From: Clostridiaceae bacterium M8S5
GTDB taxonomy: Bacteria > Bacillota > Clostridia > Tissierellales > MCWD3
Assembly (NCBI GenBank): GCA_029227815.1
Contig: CP118523.1
Location: 372,001 to 436,000 of the forward strand
Reading direction: 5' to 3'
DNA: 64,000 bases
This document shows, piece after piece, positions 1 through 8,165 of the stretch (the first letter of the stretch is position 1; each line of letters starts with the position of its first letter). Position numbers and translations under genes: made by a program. The notes under the pieces are model-generated. The model was not told the origin of the DNA. It worked only from the letters and a program-made list of their open reading frames with translations, and made no database searches.

Positions 1-225
1 AATAAGGAAAACTTTTACTTACAGGATGAAATAGCTGGATATTATGTTAGTGAAAAAACTGAAATACCAATAAGAAAAATAGTAATAAATGATATATTTT
101 TTGAACTTTTTAGAAGGAATGTTGAGCTTAGGATACTTCCAGAGATAAAAAGTTTGAGTGAAGAGATAAGAAAGACTTCACTAAATTGGTCAATGTGCAG
201 GATGGGAAATGCTAGAGAGATTTAA
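1..225 (+). CDS. C-terminal fragment, DUF6886-like protein
   Basis: An open frame enters from the left edge and ends at TAA 223-225, giving the last 74 residues of a protein whose start lies outside the window. The visible part contains LQDEIAGYYVS near its start and ends with a conserved-looking LNWSMCRMGNA segment. From memory this ending matches DUF6886-type proteins of Firmicutes, whose function is not known. The frame is closed in all upstream sequence and has normal codon use. Family assignment is moderate; that it is coding is fairly sure. Confidence 0.6.
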   Translation, partial: NKENFYLQDEIAGYYVSEKTEIPIRKIVINDIFFELFRRNVELRILPEIKSLSEEIRKTSLNWSMCRMGNAREI

Positions 226-338
226 ATTAATCGAGTAATTCTTTTTTTCTGATTCATATTAGTATTATAGGGGTATAAATATGTAATGGGTAAATATAAT
301 TAGTGAATTATATCAAAAACAAAAAAAGGGGAGGAAAT

Positions 339-845
339 ATGAAAAGTATTATAGTATATTCAAGTTTAACTGGTAATACAAAAAAATTAGCAGAGTCAAT
401 CAGAAATGATGTTTATAATGATACGGTGTTTGCATCTGTTGATGAAGTAACAGAGATTAATAACTATGACCTTATAATATTATGTTACTGGGTAGATAAA
501 GGTACATGTGACGGCAAAACATTAAAATTAATTGAGAAAATAGAAAATAAAAAAATTATAGCAATGGGAACATTAGGAGCTTATCCAGATTCTGACCATG
601 CAAAAAAATGCAAAGAAAATGTTAAAGTAGCTATCAATGAACATAATGAGCATTTAGGAAGTTTCTTATGCCAAGGCAAGATAGACGAAAGGTTAATAGA
701 AAGATTCAAATCATTGCCAGCGGATCATCCACATGCAATAACAGAGGAAAAAATCAAACGTTACAAAGAGGCTAGCAAACATCCCAATGAACAAGATTTT
801 AAAAATGCTAGAGAGTTCGTAAAAAATATTATAGAGCGAAATTAA
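339..845 (+). CDS. Flavodoxin-family protein
   Basis: 168-residue cytoplasmic FMN-binding electron carrier. The N-terminal VYSSLTGNTKKLAE (residues 5-18) is the flavodoxin phosphate-binding loop (T/S-x-T-G-N-T). A YWVDKGTCD segment and GTLGAYPDSDHA follow at the positions of the other FMN loops. An upstream in-frame ATG at 303 would give 180 residues, but GGGGAGG at 328-334 sits correctly for ATG 339, so I use that start. It resembles the BilS-like flavodoxin group in its CYWVDKGT/LGAYPDSDHA signature, but no bilirubin reductase gene is nearby, so a specific role is not claimed. Confidence 0.85.
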   Translation: MKSIIVYSSLTGNTKKLAESIRNDVYNDTVFASVDEVTEINNYDLIILCYWVDKGTCDGKTLKLIEKIENKKIIAMGTLGAYPDSDHAKKCKENVKVAINEHNEHLGSFLCQGKIDERLIERFKSLPADHPHAITEEKIKRYKEASKHPNEQDFKNAREFVKNIIERN

Positions 846-893
846 AGAAGTTTTGTAATTGCAGTCATATTAGTATTTTCAGGGAGCGATAAT

Positions 894-1217
894 ATGAAAA
901 ATGAAATAGTTTATGATAAGTTAGTGAGAGATTTAATTCCAGATATCATTGAAAGTGATGGGAAGAACTGCAAAACACATATAGCAAAAGACGAAGAATA
1001 CAAACAGAGATTGATTAGTAAACTTTATGAAGAGACGATAGAATTTATTGCACATCCTTGCGAAGAAGAAATGGCAGATATACTAGAAGTATTAGATGCT
1101 CTAATTGATTATTATGACTTTTCAAGACAAAACTTATATGATATTAAGAACAACAAAAACGCTTTAAGAGGCAAATTCGAAAAGCGTATAGTACTAGAAA
1201 AAGTATTTGAGGATTAA
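894..1217 (+). CDS. MazG-like / phosphoribosyl-ATP pyrophosphohydrolase-like protein
   Basis: 107 residues, all-alpha. YDKLVRDLIPDII near the N-terminus is the hallmark of the small MazG-like family often labelled phosphoribosyl-ATP pyrophosphohydrolase. The acidic helix pair EETIEFIAHPCEEEMADILEV supplies the E-x-x-E...E-x-x-D metal ligands expected of all-alpha NTP pyrophosphatases. No his genes are nearby, so a house-cleaning nucleotide pyrophosphatase is more likely than a histidine biosynthetic role. The start is preceded by GGGAG with good spacing. It lies convergent with the AraC gene that follows, with only 6 bp between stops. Confidence 0.85.
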   Translation: MKNEIVYDKLVRDLIPDIIESDGKNCKTHIAKDEEYKQRLISKLYEETIEFIAHPCEEEMADILEVLDALIDYYDFSRQNLYDIKNNKNALRGKFEKRIVLEKVFED

Positions 1218-1223
1218 AAAACA

Positions 1224-1937
1224 TTAATTTGCAATACATATATCAACATACTTATCATTGTTTATGACTACTATGAAGTTATTTCTCATCTGAGTAATTT
1301 CATAGTAGTTGTTTAAGTAAAATCTTATAGCATATTCAATATTTGAGTTATATAGCCTAAGCTTAAGTCTTAACATTCCTAGATTATATGATAATAGAGA
1401 TTGTTTACTAGTCAGTAAATTACCATTCATAATAAAATCAATCTGATTGTAAAGTGTATTAAGGACAATCAATACATTATTATTTGTATTTAGTAGAGAA
1501 TTTGTAGGTTTACCTACAAAATAATAAGTATCCAAATTACTATCAAATAATTCGACTTTTATAGTAGACAAATACATTAAATAGTCATAGTCAATTTTAT
1601 CAAACAATAGTAGATGGTTACTATCTACTGCTTCACTGGGATTGATTCCAAACTTTTTTTTAAAACCTCGAGTAAACACTTCATGAGAGCTGAAACCATA
1701 TTTGTAAGCAATATCTATTACTTTATGATTAGTGGATAGCAAATCTTTATAAGACTCAGTAAATTTTCTATGCATTATGTAATCATATATAGATATACAT
1801 GTTGTTTTAGAAAACTGACGAGAATAATAAAATTGAGAATAATTTGCATGATTTGAGACATCTACAACATTTATTTTTTCTAAAAGTCTTGCTTCAATAA
1901 AATTAATTCCACTTAAAACTGATTCAATAATTGACAT
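1224..1937 (-). CDS. AraC-family regulator, N-terminal HTH
   Basis: 237 residues. The double helix-turn-helix is at the N-terminus (about residues 5-105), with the AraC signature IDIAYKYGFSSHEVFTRGFKKKFGINPSE. The C-terminal 130 residues are predicted to be a mixed alpha/beta effector region of no family I recognise. The gene follows the GyrI-like gene on the same strand with a 2-bp gap, so the two are probably translationally coupled. A plausible model is that the GyrI-like protein provides a ligand-sensing module that many AraC proteins carry fused. Confidence 0.85.
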   Translation of the reverse strand: MSIIESVLSGINFIEARLLEKINVVDVSNHANYSQFYYSRQFSKTTCISIYDYIMHRKFTESYKDLLSTNHKVIDIAYKYGFSSHEVFTRGFKKKFGINPSEAVDSNHLLLFDKIDYDYLMYLSTIKVELFDSNLDTYYFVGKPTNSLLNTNNNVLIVLNTLYNQIDFIMNGNLLTSKQSLLSYNLGMLRLKLRLYNSNIEYAIRFYLNNYYEITQMRNNFIVVINNDKYVDICIAN

Positions 1938-1939
1938 AG

Positions 1940-2446
1940 CTATAACTCCTCTAGAGGGACTAGAGCATACATGGTTGAATTTTCAATATTGTCCATACCT
2001 TTAAAACGTTCGTCATATACTTGAATTAGATATTTTTGAGTAGGTTTTAATTTCATATTAGCAATAGAGTTATCATTGATAATTTTATGCCACCAATCAC
2101 TTGTTATTTCATCACCGCTTAAAGTTACTTTTAGATATAAAGATTCATCAATAAACTTAGTACATAAATCTATCGGTAGCTTTGAACTGGTGACTTCTTC
2201 ACCCACAAATACTTCAAAATAACCATTTGTGGGAGTTGACTCATTATATATATGAATTTCATACATACTATTTTTATTTGCAGAATATTTTCTAACTGGA
2301 TTTTGCCTGAGAAACTCAGAATATCTAGACCAAAGTTGTCCTATATGATTAGACGTATCCCAGCCTCCTTTTACACTGATAGGATCACCATAAAAAATCA
2401 TTCCACCTAATAGTAAGTTCTTTGTTTTAACTTGCTCAATATTCAC
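1940..2446 (-). CDS. GyrI-like effector-binding domain protein
   Basis: 168 residues made of one GyrI-like (AraC_E_bind) small-molecule binding fold. It has an N-terminal strand with a gly-rich GGMIFYGDP turn, then a W-x-x-Y helix (QLWSRYSEF), a YEIHIYN core strand and a closing YLIQVYDERF...YALVPLEEL strand. There is no DNA-binding domain; the next gene in the operon, an AraC regulator 2 bp downstream, could supply it. The AAGGAGTG before the start supports the ATG at 2446. Confidence 0.75.
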   Translation of the reverse strand: MNIEQVKTKNLLLGGMIFYGDPISVKGGWDTSNHIGQLWSRYSEFLRQNPVRKYSANKNSMYEIHIYNESTPTNGYFEVFVGEEVTSSKLPIDLCTKFIDESLYLKVTLSGDEITSDWWHKIINDNSIANMKLKPTQKYLIQVYDERFKGMDNIENSTMYALVPLEEL

Positions 2447-2586
2447 AAAATCACTCCTTAAGCAATATTAATCAAATTATATTTTTTTCATCACTATAGT
2501 AGAGCTATAGTAAGCAGTTAGTATCAAGAAACTATAACAATTATATCATATAATAATCATATCAAAAAATTCAAGGAGGTATGATT

Positions 2587-3060
2587 ATGTCAGTTACATT
2601 TTCACCAATAGGCAAAATAAGGATTAAGAACAATAGATATTTTATAGAGGTAAAAAAAGAACTGTTTGAGGCAACTAAAGGATTAGAAGATTTTAGTCAT
2701 ATACAGGTAATATGGTGGCTTAACCAATATGATACTTCTGAGAGTAGAGTGAGCCTAGTGATGGACTCTCCATATAAAAAAGCACCAGAAAAACTTGGAG
2801 TATTTGCAACTAGATCGCCTATTAGGCCAAATCCAATAGCTATAACTGCTTGTAAATTGTTATCTATAAATGAAGACAGCAATATGGTAGAAATCGCATA
2901 TATAGATGCTATGGATGAAACCCCAGTTTTAGATATCAAAGCATATCATCCATCAGTTGACATAATAAGAGATGTCAAAATGCCAAAGTGGTGTGAGCAT
3001 TGGCCTAAGTGTAGCGAAGAATCAGCCACATTTGCTTGGGATAAAGAGTTTAATTTCTAG
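2587..3060 (+). CDS. trmO: tRNA (N6-threonylcarbamoyladenosine(37)-N6)-methyltransferase TrmO
   Basis: 157 residues; UPF0066/TsaA family SAM-dependent enzyme that methylates t6A37 of ANN-decoding tRNAs. Visible hallmarks are FSPIGKI at the N-terminus, the FSHIQVIWW strand, and the family signature GVFATRSPIRPNPI, followed by DAMDETPVLDIKAYHP. AAGGAGGT ends at 2580 directly against ATG 2581, while ATG 2587 has proper spacing, so the start is set at 2587. The gene stands alone with its own terminator. Confidence 0.95.
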   Translation: MSVTFSPIGKIRIKNNRYFIEVKKELFEATKGLEDFSHIQVIWWLNQYDTSESRVSLVMDSPYKKAPEKLGVFATRSPIRPNPIAITACKLLSINEDSNMVEIAYIDAMDETPVLDIKAYHPSVDIIRDVKMPKWCEHWPKCSEESATFAWDKEFNF

Positions 3061-3083
3061 AATCAGTTCATAATATTACTTTT

Positions 3084-3133
3084 AAAATACCAATGGGGAT
3101 GGCTTAAGAGACATCACCATTGGTATTTTAAAT
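3084..3133. terminator. Rho-independent terminator after trmO
   Basis: A 13-bp perfect stem (AAAATACCAATGG at 3084-3096, CCATTGGTATTTT at 3117-3129) encloses a 20-nt loop and ends in a T-run. It lies 24 bp after the trmO stop. Confidence 0.85.
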
Positions 3134-3277
3134 GGAGAGTTATATTAGTGGACATAACGATAATTTAAGGTGTATACTAATGATATATGTTATGTTGGGG
3201 GAGACATATTTAAAGTAGTATAGTTGTAGAGTGCTGAAACTGGCTAAAGTAGAGATTAGAAAAGGGAGATTTATTAT

Positions 3278-4054
3278 ATGAAAAAGCTTGTATTATTTAT
3301 AATAGTATTATATAGTGTATTTTTGACGGTTGGATGTGAGAATAAAATGCCTATGCCACAAGTTGAAAAATCACTTTCAACTACGGGTAAAAATATAACT
3401 AAAGATAATCAAAAACCAGATTTAAGTGATTGTAGTAGTGTTGAATCTCAAAGTGAAGATAAAGTGAATAGTGATGTACAAGATATAGAGTCATTTATAC
3501 CTAAAGGGTGGGAAGTTTTAAAAAAATATGAAAAATTAGCCATATCAAAAGGAGATTTAAATAAGGATGGAATAATGGATAAAGCCTTTGTAATTGAGCA
3601 AAGTAATCAATCTGAAGATGTACCTTTAAGAAATTTACTAATAGTTTTTGGGAATAAAAACAATACATATGAGCTATCAATAAAGGCGGAAAAAGCGATT
3701 CTTAATGAGATTGAAGGTGGGACTTTTGGAGATCCTTTCGAAAGTATATCTATAGATAGAGGTTCTGTATTGCTAAAGTTCTTTGGTGGTAGTTCGAGTA
3801 AATGGCATAGATATTTTAGATTTCGTTATCAAGATAATGGCTGGTTTTTAATTGGATTTACAGAAGGTTCATATGAATTTATTGGTGATTCAATGGATTG
3901 TATTGAAGATGATTATAACCTAATTACAGGTGATTATATAGGTGAAATAGTTGAAGATGGCAAAGTTAAAACAGTAAAAAAGAACATTGGGAAAAAACAG
4001 CTCTTGAATCTAAAAGATTTTGTAGCAAATGAATACGATGTACAATCTCAGTAG
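3278..4054 (+). CDS. Predicted lipoprotein of unknown function
   Basis: 258 residues. The N-terminus is a lipoprotein signal: KK charge, hydrophobic FIIVLYSVFLTV, then lipobox VGC with Cys20, so it is probably anchored outside the membrane. Residues about 22-75 are a Ser/Asp-rich linker. After that comes a compact domain with SKGDLNKDGIMDKAFVIEQS, which resembles FG-GAP or dockerin-like calcium loops and the 'NKDG..D' motif of secreted clostridial proteins. It has no close neighbour on the same strand. The biochemical role is not known. Confidence 0.8.
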   Translation: MKKLVLFIIVLYSVFLTVGCENKMPMPQVEKSLSTTGKNITKDNQKPDLSDCSSVESQSEDKVNSDVQDIESFIPKGWEVLKKYEKLAISKGDLNKDGIMDKAFVIEQSNQSEDVPLRNLLIVFGNKNNTYELSIKAEKAILNEIEGGTFGDPFESISIDRGSVLLKFFGGSSSKWHRYFRFRYQDNGWFLIGFTEGSYEFIGDSMDCIEDDYNLITGDYIGEIVEDGKVKTVKKNIGKKQLLNLKDFVANEYDVQSQ

Positions 4055-4164
4055 AATTCTATGATTATGCTTGGATGTTTTGTAATAATATATATAGTGG
4101 TTATGTGTTGCAGATTATTGAGAGTACCTGCAATTTATAAAGTGAATTTGAGTGGAACAAATAA

Positions 4165-4193
4165 TTGACGAAATGAATATTTATTAGTATAAT
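4165..4193 (+). promoter_or_regulatory. Strong sigma-A-type promoter for the rsgA leader
   Basis: TTGACG at 4165-4170, a 17-bp spacer and TATAAT at 4188-4193. This is near-consensus, and transcription would start about 4200, giving a 290-nt leader before rsgA. Confidence 0.75.
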
Positions 4194-4235
4194 GAGATAT
4201 GATAGTTATTTAAGAAAGGAAAGGAGTTGTTCATA

Positions 4236-4271
4236 ATGACTGTAAAATTTATAGAGGTGAAATTAGTCTAA
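4236..4271 (+). CDS. Possible 11-residue leader peptide
   Basis: ATG 4236 to TAA 4271 encodes MTVKFIEVKLV. It is preceded by AAGGAG at 4221-4226 and lies about 36 nt after the predicted transcription start, before two strong hairpins. Short leader frames in this arrangement often sense ribosome stalling in attenuation systems. Whether it is translated is inference. Confidence 0.5.
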   Translation: MTVKFIEVKLV

Positions 4272-4318
4272 CTGAATACTTTAATTCCTTTTAAGCAACC
4301 TAATAGTGTATATAGAAT

Positions 4319-4345
4319 AAGCACGCTGGTAGCGTGTTTTTTGTT
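4319..4345 (+). terminator. Attenuator-type terminator in the rsgA leader
   Basis: CACGCT (4322-4327) and AGCGTG (4331-4336), extended by A-T and G-U pairs, form a tight hairpin with a 3-nt loop. It is followed by six T residues, 170 nt before rsgA. Being inside a leader, it would stop most transcripts unless disrupted. Confidence 0.7.
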
Positions 4346-4346
4346 T

Positions 4347-4390
4347 ACCAATAAACCCATAGGTAGTTTAAAACCTATGGGTTTATTGGT
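4347..4390 (+). promoter_or_regulatory. 18-bp perfect hairpin upstream of ribosome binding site
   Basis: Positions 4347-4364 and 4373-4390 are exact reverse complements around an 8-nt loop. No T-run follows, so it is not a plain terminator. It ends 9-10 nt before AAAGGAGGG, which serves the next small frame, so it may shape access to that site or act as an antiterminator arm. Confidence 0.6.
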
Positions 4391-4414
4391 GTCTAAATAA
4401 AGGAGGGATGTTTT

Positions 4415-4489
4415 ATGAGAGAAAACAAGAGAGAAACGAACTATATAGAACAAATAAAAAATAAGATTGTAAAGGATGGATATGAATAA
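4415..4489 (+). CDS. Small 24-residue upstream frame coupled to rsgA
   Basis: ATG 4415 to TAA 4487-4489 encodes a charged 24-residue peptide beginning MRENKRETNYIEQ. Its AAAGGAGGG site is far stronger than anything directly before rsgA, and its stop codon abuts the rsgA ATG at 4490. Translation of rsgA is therefore probably coupled to this frame. No family is recognised. Confidence 0.5.
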   Translation: MRENKRETNYIEQIKNKIVKDGYE

Positions 4490-5530
4490 ATGAATATAAG
4501 TGATTATGGATGGAATGAATTTTTTGGGAAACAATTAGATGAATTACAAGAAGAGCATCTTTACGCAGGAAGAGTATTAGCTGATTATGGTCAATATTTA
4601 AAAGTTATAACTAATGATGGGGAAATAAAAGTTAAAAGAAATAATACTATGCATATAGCAGTAGGAGATTGGTTAGTTTTAAAAGCTTGTGATGATTCTA
4701 AAGAAATATATAGTGTATTAGATAGAACGACTAAATTTTCAAGAAGTGCAGCGGGAACAGAGTTAAAAGAGCAAATTGTTGCAGCTAATGTAGATACGGT
4801 ATTTATCATACAATCATTAAACAATGACTTTAATATGAAAAGACTACAAAGATATATGTTATCTGCATGGGAGAGCGGTGCATTACCAGTAATAGTGCTT
4901 ACTAAAGCAGATTGTTGTGAAGATATAGGAGATAAACTAGTAGAGGTATATAATACAGCTCCGGGTGTAGAAGTGCATGCCATAAGTTGTTTAAATGGTT
5001 ATGGACTAGATGAGATTAATAAGTATTTATTACCACATAAAACGATAGCATTATTAGGATCATCAGGTGTTGGCAAATCGACATTAGTCAATACGCTGAT
5101 GGGCAAAGAGTTACTAAAAACTCAAGAGATAAGAGAAGAGGATAGTAAGGGAAGGCATACAACTACTCATAGGGAGATAGTATTGTTACCTAACAAATGT
5201 CTGATAATGGACACACCAGGTATGCGATCATTATCATTATGGAATGTAGAACACGGAATAGACATGATGTTTAACGATATTGAAAAATTAATTAGTGAGT
5301 GTCGTTTTAATAATTGCACTCATGGAAATGAACCGGGGTGTGCGGTAAAAAAAGCTTTGAGGGCAGGAGTGCTGAGTGATGAGAGATGGAAAAATTATCT
5401 AAAACTACAAAGAGAATTAAAGTATCTTAACCGTGCTCAAAAACTGAAAGAGAAAATGGCTCTTAAAAAAACTACTAAATCAAGTAAACACAGAAAAAAT
5501 AGTAGAAATAATAAACGATACGAGTATTGA
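4490..5530 (+). CDS. rsgA: RsgA-type ribosome small-subunit GTPase (paralogue)
   Basis: 346 residues. The order of GTPase motifs is circularly permuted, as in RsgA/YjeQ. An OB-fold (about 20-80) comes first, then G4 LTKAD (137-141), G1 GSSGVGKS (190-197) and G3 DTPGM (241-245). A zinc knuckle C271/C276/H278/C284 and a lysine-rich tail follow. RsgA proteins help 30S maturation. The 20-residue N-terminal extension and the elaborate leader are unlike the usual housekeeping copy next to prpC/prkC, so this is probably an additional, conditionally expressed paralogue. It starts immediately after the stop of the small frame at 4415-4489. Confidence 0.92.
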   Translation: MNISDYGWNEFFGKQLDELQEEHLYAGRVLADYGQYLKVITNDGEIKVKRNNTMHIAVGDWLVLKACDDSKEIYSVLDRTTKFSRSAAGTELKEQIVAANVDTVFIIQSLNNDFNMKRLQRYMLSAWESGALPVIVLTKADCCEDIGDKLVEVYNTAPGVEVHAISCLNGYGLDEINKYLLPHKTIALLGSSGVGKSTLVNTLMGKELLKTQEIREEDSKGRHTTTHREIVLLPNKCLIMDTPGMRSLSLWNVEHGIDMMFNDIEKLISECRFNNCTHGNEPGCAVKKALRAGVLSDERWKNYLKLQRELKYLNRAQKLKEKMALKKTTKSSKHRKNSRNNKRYEY

Positions 5531-5557
5531 TTTAAACTATTTACAGGAGGATCAAAA

Positions 5558-6406
5558 ATGGATTTTATTGTTTTAAACCAATCAAAAGGAAAAGAAAAGA
5601 TAGGCGTTGTAGATGATTATTTAACAGCTATGAAACCATTTGAGAAAGCACTGAAGATGGATACAAATAATAATGTAAATCTTAATCAATTTATTGAGTT
5701 TCTTAAGGAAAATGTTTGTGAGTGGTCAAAAGACGAAAAAAATAAGCTCAAAACTTGCTTAGATAAACTTAAAGGCAAACTTGGTGAGATTGGTATCAAC
5801 ATGAATAAAAATGTCTATATTATAAAGACAAGTGGAAGAGAAGAGTTTAATAGTGCTTATACCAGAGAAAATATGATTATCTTACCTCAAAAGAAAATAA
5901 ACTATGATATAGACAGGTTATATGGTTTACTTGCACATGAGTTCTTTCATGTATACTCAAGGTTAAATGAGATAAAGAGAGCAAAGTTATACAAATTGCT
6001 TGATTTTGACATAATCAATAGTATTGATATACCTACAGATGTCAAAGCATATACTCTTGTTAACCCAGATGCAATGGCTACAGTTTCAGTAAAAGTTAAG
6101 TATAATAATAGCCAAGTAAAAGTATGTCCTTTAATTATGATAAAAGGTAAAAATATAGATGTAAATAAAGATATTTCGAAAAGTTTAAGGATAAGATTAT
6201 ACATTATTGATTCAGGCGAAGTTGTAGATGCGCAAAATGTCAGCGGTTATATAGAAAAGGTTAGTATAAACACTGATGATATCCAACATCCAGAGGAGAC
6301 TCTAGCAGAGAATTTTACTCTAATATTAACTAAATATAATATAGCTGAAAATAAAGAGTTACTAGAAGGTATGTTAAAAATAATGAGGGAACCAGATGAA
6401 AGATAA
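5558..6406 (+). CDS. Putative zincin-type metallopeptidase
   Basis: 282 residues, no signal peptide. LLAHEFFHVYSR contains HExxH (HEFFH, 127-131), with hydrophobic flanks typical of zinc peptidases. A glutamate-rich PEETLAENF (about 245-253) could provide the third zinc ligand as in gluzincins. The N-terminal 110 residues and the beta-rich segment 150-240 match no family I know. It begins 27 bp after rsgA behind AGGAGG and overlaps the next gene by 11 bp, so the three are probably one operon. Enzymatic activity is inferred from the motif only. Confidence 0.7.
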   Translation: MDFIVLNQSKGKEKIGVVDDYLTAMKPFEKALKMDTNNNVNLNQFIEFLKENVCEWSKDEKNKLKTCLDKLKGKLGEIGINMNKNVYIIKTSGREEFNSAYTRENMIILPQKKINYDIDRLYGLLAHEFFHVYSRLNEIKRAKLYKLLDFDIINSIDIPTDVKAYTLVNPDAMATVSVKVKYNNSQVKVCPLIMIKGKNIDVNKDISKSLRIRLYIIDSGEVVDAQNVSGYIEKVSINTDDIQHPEETLAENFTLILTKYNIAENKELLEGMLKIMREPDER

Positions 6407-7448
6407 TATTATAATTGTTAAAATGAATAAAGAAGATTACAAAGATATACCACAGGTATATGCTAGTAGTTTTAATGAAGAACCATGGAATGTAGATTGG
6501 TATGATATACCTCAGTTCAATGAAGATAGCAACTGGGTAGCTAAATATGATGATAGAGTGGTTGGGTTTGTCATAACCTTTATATCTGATAGTCAGCCGT
6601 ATATATCTGTTTTGGCAGTTGAACAGAAATATCAAAGACTGGGTACAGGGGTTAAACTCATGAAGGAAGCTATACTTTATTATCAAAACAAAAATTATAA
6701 TGAGATAAATGTTCATGTAGGACCAGATAGAGTTAGTGCAAATTACTTGTATAAAAAGCTTGGGTTTATAAAAATAGGGATAAAGGATGAGTTTGATAAA
6801 CTGACTCTAAAACTAAATAGGAGGAATTGTATGAACAACGGTGAGATTTATTGGATTGGAGGATCACCATGTAGTGGCAAAAGTGCTATAGCGCAGATGT
6901 TAGCAGACAAATATGGATTTAAATATTATAAGTGTGATGATTTCCTAGAAAAATACGCAGTAAAAGGTGCTGAAAAGGGAAAAGAAATAATGAAGAAGAT
7001 ACTAAGCTTAGATTTGGATGGCATTTGGCTTAGAGATGTAGATGAGTTAGTTAAAGACGAGATAAAATTTTATGAAGAGGCATTTGAAGTCATTATAGAT
7101 GATCTAAAAGAGATAGATAATGTAAATGGCATTATCGTAGAAGGTGCAGCAATACTCCCTATAAATGCAGACATTCATAAAGTAAGCAAAGACAGATATA
7201 TTTCTATTGTACCTACAAGCGGTTTTCAAGTAAATAAATACAGCGAAAGAGATTGGGTAGAAGACTATTTGAAAGATTGTAGTAATCCTAAAATAGCTTT
7301 TGAAAATTGGATGCAAAGAGATATCAAATTTGCGGAGATTATAAAACAACAAGCAGATGAGCTGGGCTACAAATCAATAGTAGTAGATGGTAAAAAATCT
7401 ATTCAGGAAAATTACGACATAGTTGCAGAGCATTTTGGTCTTATATAA
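6396..7448 (+). CDS. GNAT acetyltransferase fused to P-loop kinase-like domain
   Basis: 350 residues in one open frame. Residues 1-140 are a GNAT N-acetyltransferase with the acetyl-CoA loop QKYQRLGTG and the ANYLYKKLGF end motif. Residues 146-350 are a small P-loop kinase-like domain with Walker A GGSPCSGKS (155-163), a CDDF acidic motif and IIVEGAAILP as Walker B. At the junction lies an intact AGGAGG with in-frame ATG at 6831, so the kinase part might also be made alone. The substrate of either half is unknown. It overlaps the preceding peptidase gene by 11 bp. Confidence 0.85.
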   Translation: MKDNIIIVKMNKEDYKDIPQVYASSFNEEPWNVDWYDIPQFNEDSNWVAKYDDRVVGFVITFISDSQPYISVLAVEQKYQRLGTGVKLMKEAILYYQNKNYNEINVHVGPDRVSANYLYKKLGFIKIGIKDEFDKLTLKLNRRNCMNNGEIYWIGGSPCSGKSAIAQMLADKYGFKYYKCDDFLEKYAVKGAEKGKEIMKKILSLDLDGIWLRDVDELVKDEIKFYEEAFEVIIDDLKEIDNVNGIIVEGAAILPINADIHKVSKDRYISIVPTSGFQVNKYSERDWVEDYLKDCSNPKIAFENWMQRDIKFAEIIKQQADELGYKSIVVDGKKSIQENYDIVAEHFGLI

Positions 7449-7475
7449 ATTGCTATCTACAAAGGGGGAGAAACG

Positions 7476-8000
7476 GTGATAGAGACTGAGCGTTTAAAGC
7501 TTCGGTTACTTGAAAAAGATGACTTAAATAGTGTCTTTGAGATATATTCAAAAGATGAGATTACTAAACCCTATGGGATGTATCCCATTGAAAATATAAA
7601 AAAAGCAAATAAATTTTTAGATACTTTGATGAAAGATAAAGAGCATGGAATTGTTTTAAAATCTACAAATAAAGTAATAGGTACAATAGGGGTTGTAGGA
7701 GTAAGCGAAAAAAACAAAAGATGTGAGATAGGATATGTTTTGTTACCTGAATTTTGGGGAAAAGGATATATGACTGAAGCAGTAAATAGTTTTGTAAGGT
7801 TTCTATTTAATGCATCTGATATAAATAGAATAGAGACATTTATTCATCCAGACAACATAGCTTCATGCAAGATAGTAGAAAAGACTGGGTTTGTAAGAGA
7901 AGGTCTTTTAAGACAAAGAGGCATTGTTAGAGGTAAGTTTCAGGACTATTATCTTTATAGTATTTTGCGAGAAGATATAAATAATATTAATGGGGCGTGA
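7476..8000 (+). CDS. RimJ/RimL-type GNAT acetyltransferase
   Basis: 174 residues with the RimJ/RimL layout: TERLKLRLLEKDDL at the N-terminus, EIGYVLLPEFWGKGYMTEAV as the acetyl-CoA binding core, and a C-terminal ASCKIVEKTGF...RQRGIVRGKFQDYYLYS. Members acetylate protein N-termini or small amines; the substrate cannot be read from sequence. The start codon is GTG 7476, placed 6 nt after GGGGGAG. It is the last gene of the rsgA group and its stop lies in a short hairpin that recurs at 8166. Confidence 0.88.
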   Translation: MIETERLKLRLLEKDDLNSVFEIYSKDEITKPYGMYPIENIKKANKFLDTLMKDKEHGIVLKSTNKVIGTIGVVGVSEKNKRCEIGYVLLPEFWGKGYMTEAVNSFVRFLFNASDINRIETFIHPDNIASCKIVEKTGFVREGLLRQRGIVRGKFQDYYLYSILREDINNINGA

Positions 8001-8025
8001 ATACACTCCAAATAGATTGATGACA

Positions 8026-8161
8026 AAGTCATTAAGATAGCAGACTGTAGTAAGAGTTCAATTTCAAGGGTGTTAAAATTGAGTAGCAGAGCTTACTTAG
8101 AGGTAAGTGAGCAACGGAAATTTTATCTACAACGTAGAAATTGGGCTTTTGTCTATAGTCT
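8026..8161 (+). repeat. Dispersed repeat, copy 1 (full length)
   Basis: About 136 bp, bounded by GCAGACTGTAG and CTATAGTCT, which are near-perfect inverted ends. The same element recurs complete at 45294-45428 on the other strand and as a shortened form at 31930-31996. The interior holds a GCTTACTTAGAGGTAAGTGAGC hairpin. It lies between two convergent genes. No coding frame is present. Confidence 0.8.
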
Positions 8162-8165
8162 TAAT

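Noticed and set aside
303..338. Longer start for the first flavodoxin
   Set aside because: No ribosome site precedes it, and the extra residues precede the conserved flavodoxin start.
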